Below, piece after piece: positions 61,480-64,000 of a stretch of DNA of 64,000 nt (the first letter of the stretch is position 1; each line of letters opens with the position of its first letter). The stretch comes from an uncultured Eudoraea sp. (GTDB taxonomy: Bacteria > Bacteroidota > Bacteroidia > Flavobacteriales > Flavobacteriaceae), in contig CAMYIE010000001.1 of the NCBI GenBank assembly GCA_947258405.1, positions 62,001 through 126,000 on the forward strand, in the 5' to 3' direction. A program made the translations under genes and the position numbers. The notes beneath the pieces were generated by a model. It did no database searches and had not been told where the DNA came from. It saw only the letters and a list, made by a program, of their open reading frames with translations.

Positions 61480-62841
61480 TTAATTTTTTGAAATTATCAA
61501 TTTTGACCCTTCATACCTGATGATTTCGTAGATCATAAATCCGAATACGACAAAATACTCAATGGCGAGTAACCAGGATTGCTCTTCAAATCTATTTTCA
61601 CCATAGGCCGAATAACTTAAAAATATCATCGCCGACCAGACCAGGGGGAATCGATATTCCGAAAAAAGCGTTAATACCACAAGTGATATTATATACCAGG
61701 GGTGGACAGTTGTTGAAAGAAAATAATAGATGCTTAATACCCATAGCATTGAAACGATAAGAGCAGGTAGTTTTTCATTTTTTACGCGCCTGGCAAAAAT
61801 CAGGGTAGCAATAGCTACAATAAATGGAGTGATCTTGCCATAGGTCTTGATTAAATGCCAGGGTTTGATATCTAAAGTTAAGGCCATTTGCTTGAGGCCG
61901 TTGTATAAGCCTGCATTGAATTCAAAATTGGAAAACCAGAGTCCCACTGTTTTAGTGTAGTGTTCAGAAAATTCCGGAATGTAAAATGGCCAAAGTACAA
62001 TGAGGACTGTGAGTGTTGTTACACAATAAAAAAGAATAAGTTTTTTCCAGTTAAAGTAGAAAAGGAATAAAGGAAGAAATATCAGCGGGACAAGCTTTAT
62101 TTGGATGGATAGTGCCAATAGAATTGCTGCTCCCCACCAGTTTTTCTTTGAAAGCAGAAAGAGCGACCACACAAAGAAAAAAAACATCACCCCTTCAAAA
62201 TGAAGATTGCCGGTTAGTTCAATGATGATGAGTGGGTTTAAAAAGTACCAAAAGATCAAATGAGGAGATTTGTTTAAATTTTTTAGAAGCTTTCTGCCAA
62301 AGTATAATATACCCAGGTCGGCGAGAATAATAAACACTCTCATTGCTATCACAGAACCGAGGATCTTTTGTGATCCCAGATAGGCACTTACAGTGAATAT
62401 TATTTGATTTAACGGCGGATAATTACTAAAATTTCTCGAACTCAACTCGCCCATGCCTTTGTGGAGCAGGTTGCCGTTGGCCGGTATTGTTACTGCTTCG
62501 TTCATAATGCTATCCGGTGTGAAGAGATACGGATTTATGCCCTGAAGAATCATTTCACCATCCCAGATAAATCGGAAATAATCCTGTGAAAGCCCCGGGA
62601 GTGCTATCAGAAAAACGAGTCTGAAAAGAATTCCGGTCACCACTAAAAACTTCAAATTCCACTTTTCGAACTGGATGAGCTTAAAACAAAAGAAGAACAG
62701 TGCCCCATAGAGCATGATCAATCTCACAAAATCACTCCGCTCCAGATGATAAGCGAACACGAAATAAAATAAGGTGCTCGCCGCAAGGATCAGGATTGGA
62801 AATCGGTGTAATTTCCAATACGAAGCTATTTGGTTTATCAT
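61480..62841 (-). CDS. GT-C-type polyprenol-linked mannosyltransferase-like membrane protein
   Basis: This 453-residue protein has about 11-12 transmembrane helices. A first extracytoplasmic loop contains SQDYFRFIWDGEMILQGINPYLFTP, the DxxR/WDG pattern of GT-C alpha-mannosyltransferases and DUF2029/GT87-type enzymes. Later segments (SIQIKLVPLIFLPLF, TVHPWYIISLVVL) fit the same fold. It probably transfers a hexose from a polyprenol phosphate carrier at the periplasmic face, for a glycolipid or envelope glycan. It lies 81 bp after the GT2 gene on the same strand, so the two may cooperate. The precise donor and acceptor are unknown. Confidence 0.8.
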   Translation of the reverse strand: MINQIASYWKLHRFPILILAASTLFYFVFAYHLERSDFVRLIMLYGALFFFCFKLIQFEKWNLKFLVVTGILFRLVFLIALPGLSQDYFRFIWDGEMILQGINPYLFTPDSIMNEAVTIPANGNLLHKGMGELSSRNFSNYPPLNQIIFTVSAYLGSQKILGSVIAMRVFIILADLGILYFGRKLLKNLNKSPHLIFWYFLNPLIIIELTGNLHFEGVMFFFFVWSLFLLSKKNWWGAAILLALSIQIKLVPLIFLPLFLFYFNWKKLILFYCVTTLTVLIVLWPFYIPEFSEHYTKTVGLWFSNFEFNAGLYNGLKQMALTLDIKPWHLIKTYGKITPFIVAIATLIFARRVKNEKLPALIVSMLWVLSIYYFLSTTVHPWYIISLVVLTLFSEYRFPLVWSAMIFLSYSAYGENRFEEQSWLLAIEYFVVFGFMIYEIIRYEGSKLIISKN

Positions 62842-62922
62842 TTCAGCCTGGTTTGTGCTGATACGAAGAACCGAAAAATTTAAAAGTCAGGCAACCGGTA
62901 TAATAGAAAAGAGTAGAGCGGG

Positions 62923-64000
62923 TTAGGCTTTGGCGATAAGCGATTTGAAGAAAACAAATCCGAATCCAAGGAATAACATAAGATGAAATGGGAAGAGTCC
63001 AAAATCATTCAGGGGTATGGCGCTATACATGCCGAAAAGGAAATATACCATCAAAGCAAATTCGATGATCATATTCGGAGACATTTTTGTTGCGAGGTAT
63101 TTATTACCCTTCCAGCTGTCGGACAAATTGTTGATGTTAAATTTTGGAGTCCGCACAAACTCACTTCTTTTCCCCATATGACCTTCTATTACGGCCATTG
63201 AATTATGCAATGAAAAGCCAAGTGCAACCGAAAAGAAAGTGAAAAACAACTTGATATAATCTACAAAGTTGTCAAAACTGCTTCCCTGAATACTTTTGTA
63301 GGTGAACCAGTAACAGATAAAAAGTATTATTGTACTGACGATGAAAAAACTGGTAACCTCGAAAATCCAACCAAGATGGCCGAATGAATTCTTTATGTAG
63401 AGCATAGGGATACTTAGTACGGCTACGATAAATACACAGAGGAACATAGAACTGTTCAACAGATGCATCACGCCATGGAATTTGGTCTTCAAAGGAATGT
63501 TCTTGGCTGATATCACAGACCAGACCGACTTCCTAAAGTTTTCGGCCCCACCTTTATTCCAACGAAACTGTTGTGAACGTGCTGCGCTGATCACTACTGG
63601 TAATTCCGCCGGTGTTTCCACGTCTTCCAAATATTTGAATTTCCAGTTTTTTAGCTGCGCCCGGTAACTCAGATCCAGATCTTCTGTAAGCGTGTCTCCT
63701 TCCCAATTCCCGGCATCGAGAATACACTCTTTTCGCCAAATTCCAGCAGTACCATTGAAATTGATAAAGTGTCCTTTTGCATTTCGGCCAGCTTGTTCCA
63801 GAGTAAAGTGGGCATCGAGTGCAAAAGCCTGAATTCGAGTTAATGTGGAGTATTCTCTGTTGATATGCCCCCATCGGGTTTGAACCACCCCGATTTCCTC
63901 ATCTTTGAAGTACAATACCGTTTTCTTCAACCAATCGCTATCCGGCAGGAAATCTGCATCGAAAATGGCGATAAAATCTCCTTTAGCCACGGTAAGACCT
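62923..64000 (-). CDS. GT2 cellulose-synthase-like glycosyltransferase, 5' end cut by window
   Basis: At least 359 residues of a processive-type family-2 glycosyltransferase are present; the frame continues past base 64000, so the N-terminus with the nucleotide loop is missing. Visible motifs are the FDADFLP DxD segment, TEDLDLSYRAQLKNW (catalytic TED) and QQFRWNKGG (QxxRW). At least four transmembrane helices follow from about residue 170 of the visible part. This is the layout of cellulose-synthase-like and beta-mannan or glucan synthases. It is followed by the GT-C gene, so both probably act on one envelope glycan or glycolipid. Confidence 0.88.
   Translation of the reverse strand, partial: GLTVAKGDFIAIFDADFLPDSDWLKKTVLYFKDEEIGVVQTRWGHINREYSTLTRIQAFALDAHFTLEQAGRNAKGHFINFNGTAGIWRKECILDAGNWEGDTLTEDLDLSYRAQLKNWKFKYLEDVETPAELPVVISAARSQQFRWNKGGAENFRKSVWSVISAKNIPLKTKFHGVMHLLNSSMFLCVFIVAVLSIPMLYIKNSFGHLGWIFEVTSFFIVSTIILFICYWFTYKSIQGSSFDNFVDYIKLFFTFFSVALGFSLHNSMAVIEGHMGKRSEFVRTPKFNINNLSDSWKGNKYLATKMSPNMIIEFALMVYFLFGMYSAIPLNDFGLFPFHLMLFLGFGFVFFKSLIAKA

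Noticed and set aside
1-64000. CRISPR array, tRNA, rRNA or insertion sequence
   Set aside because: I found no spaced identical repeats, clover-leaf tRNA pattern, rRNA sequence or transposase; the heptamer arrays have no spacers.

Overview
This window looks like a chromosomal segment of a marine-type Flavobacteriia (Bacteroidota). The evidence is a SusC/SusD pair, lipoprotein signals on many secreted proteins, TAnnTTTG-type -7 promoter boxes, almost no Shine-Dalgarno sequences, an archaeal-like mevalonate/UbiA lipid cluster, a Bacteroidota-type ArgF' transcarbamylase and dispersed palindromic repeats typical of the group. I saw no rRNA, tRNA, CRISPR array, insertion sequence or phage gene.

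Region 1 (1-9900) is a loose collection of envelope genes. It holds the start of a ROK sugar kinase, two tandem DUF481 proteins, several small secreted or lipoproteins, a glycine-zipper protein, a DsrE protein and an outer-membrane gene broken by two apparent one-base deletions. Its spacers carry degenerate 7-bp-period repeat arrays, some beginning at or in stop codons and two interrupted by short palindromes. The region ends in a 174-bp tandem palindromic repeat.

Region 2 (9900-32530, all minus strand) holds maltodextrin uptake genes susC-susD, closed by a strong terminator. Below them are xylulokinase and xylose isomerase, then an SGLT-type sugar/Na+ symporter. A tightly coupled run follows: three ~1100-residue FG-GAP/VCBS plus ASPIC/UnbV lipoproteins and a vanadium-haloperoxidase/PAP2-like lipoprotein, then a membrane-anchored GyrI-like protein and a beta-propeller lipoprotein.

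Region 3 (32885-40760, plus strand) diverges from susC. It encodes a LacI-type regulator, beta-phosphoglucomutase, a GH65 maltose-phosphorylase-like enzyme and two GH13 amylases, one periplasmic and one a lipoprotein. With SusCD this is a maltose/alpha-glucan utilisation locus.

Region 4 (40800-52300) has housekeeping and accessory genes: a glycerophosphodiesterase, an HI0933-type flavoprotein, glpF-glpK, DUF1697, TspO, then mvaD, a mevalonate-kinase-like GHMP kinase, a UbiA prenyltransferase, a nitrilase, an RluB-type pseudouridine synthase and a stand-alone BLUF photoreceptor.

Region 5 (52376-61450, minus strand) is one compact arginine (and proline) operon: GNAT, argG, argC, proC, argD, argF', argB, argE, argH. 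ArgF' has Ala90 at the residue that separates acetyl- from succinyl-ornithine enzymes. Upstream lies a 25-codon ORF whose last seven codons include three arginines, a candidate attenuation leader peptide. Region 6 (61480 to the end) carries a GT-C mannosyltransferase-like protein and the 3' part of a GT2 glycosyltransferase.
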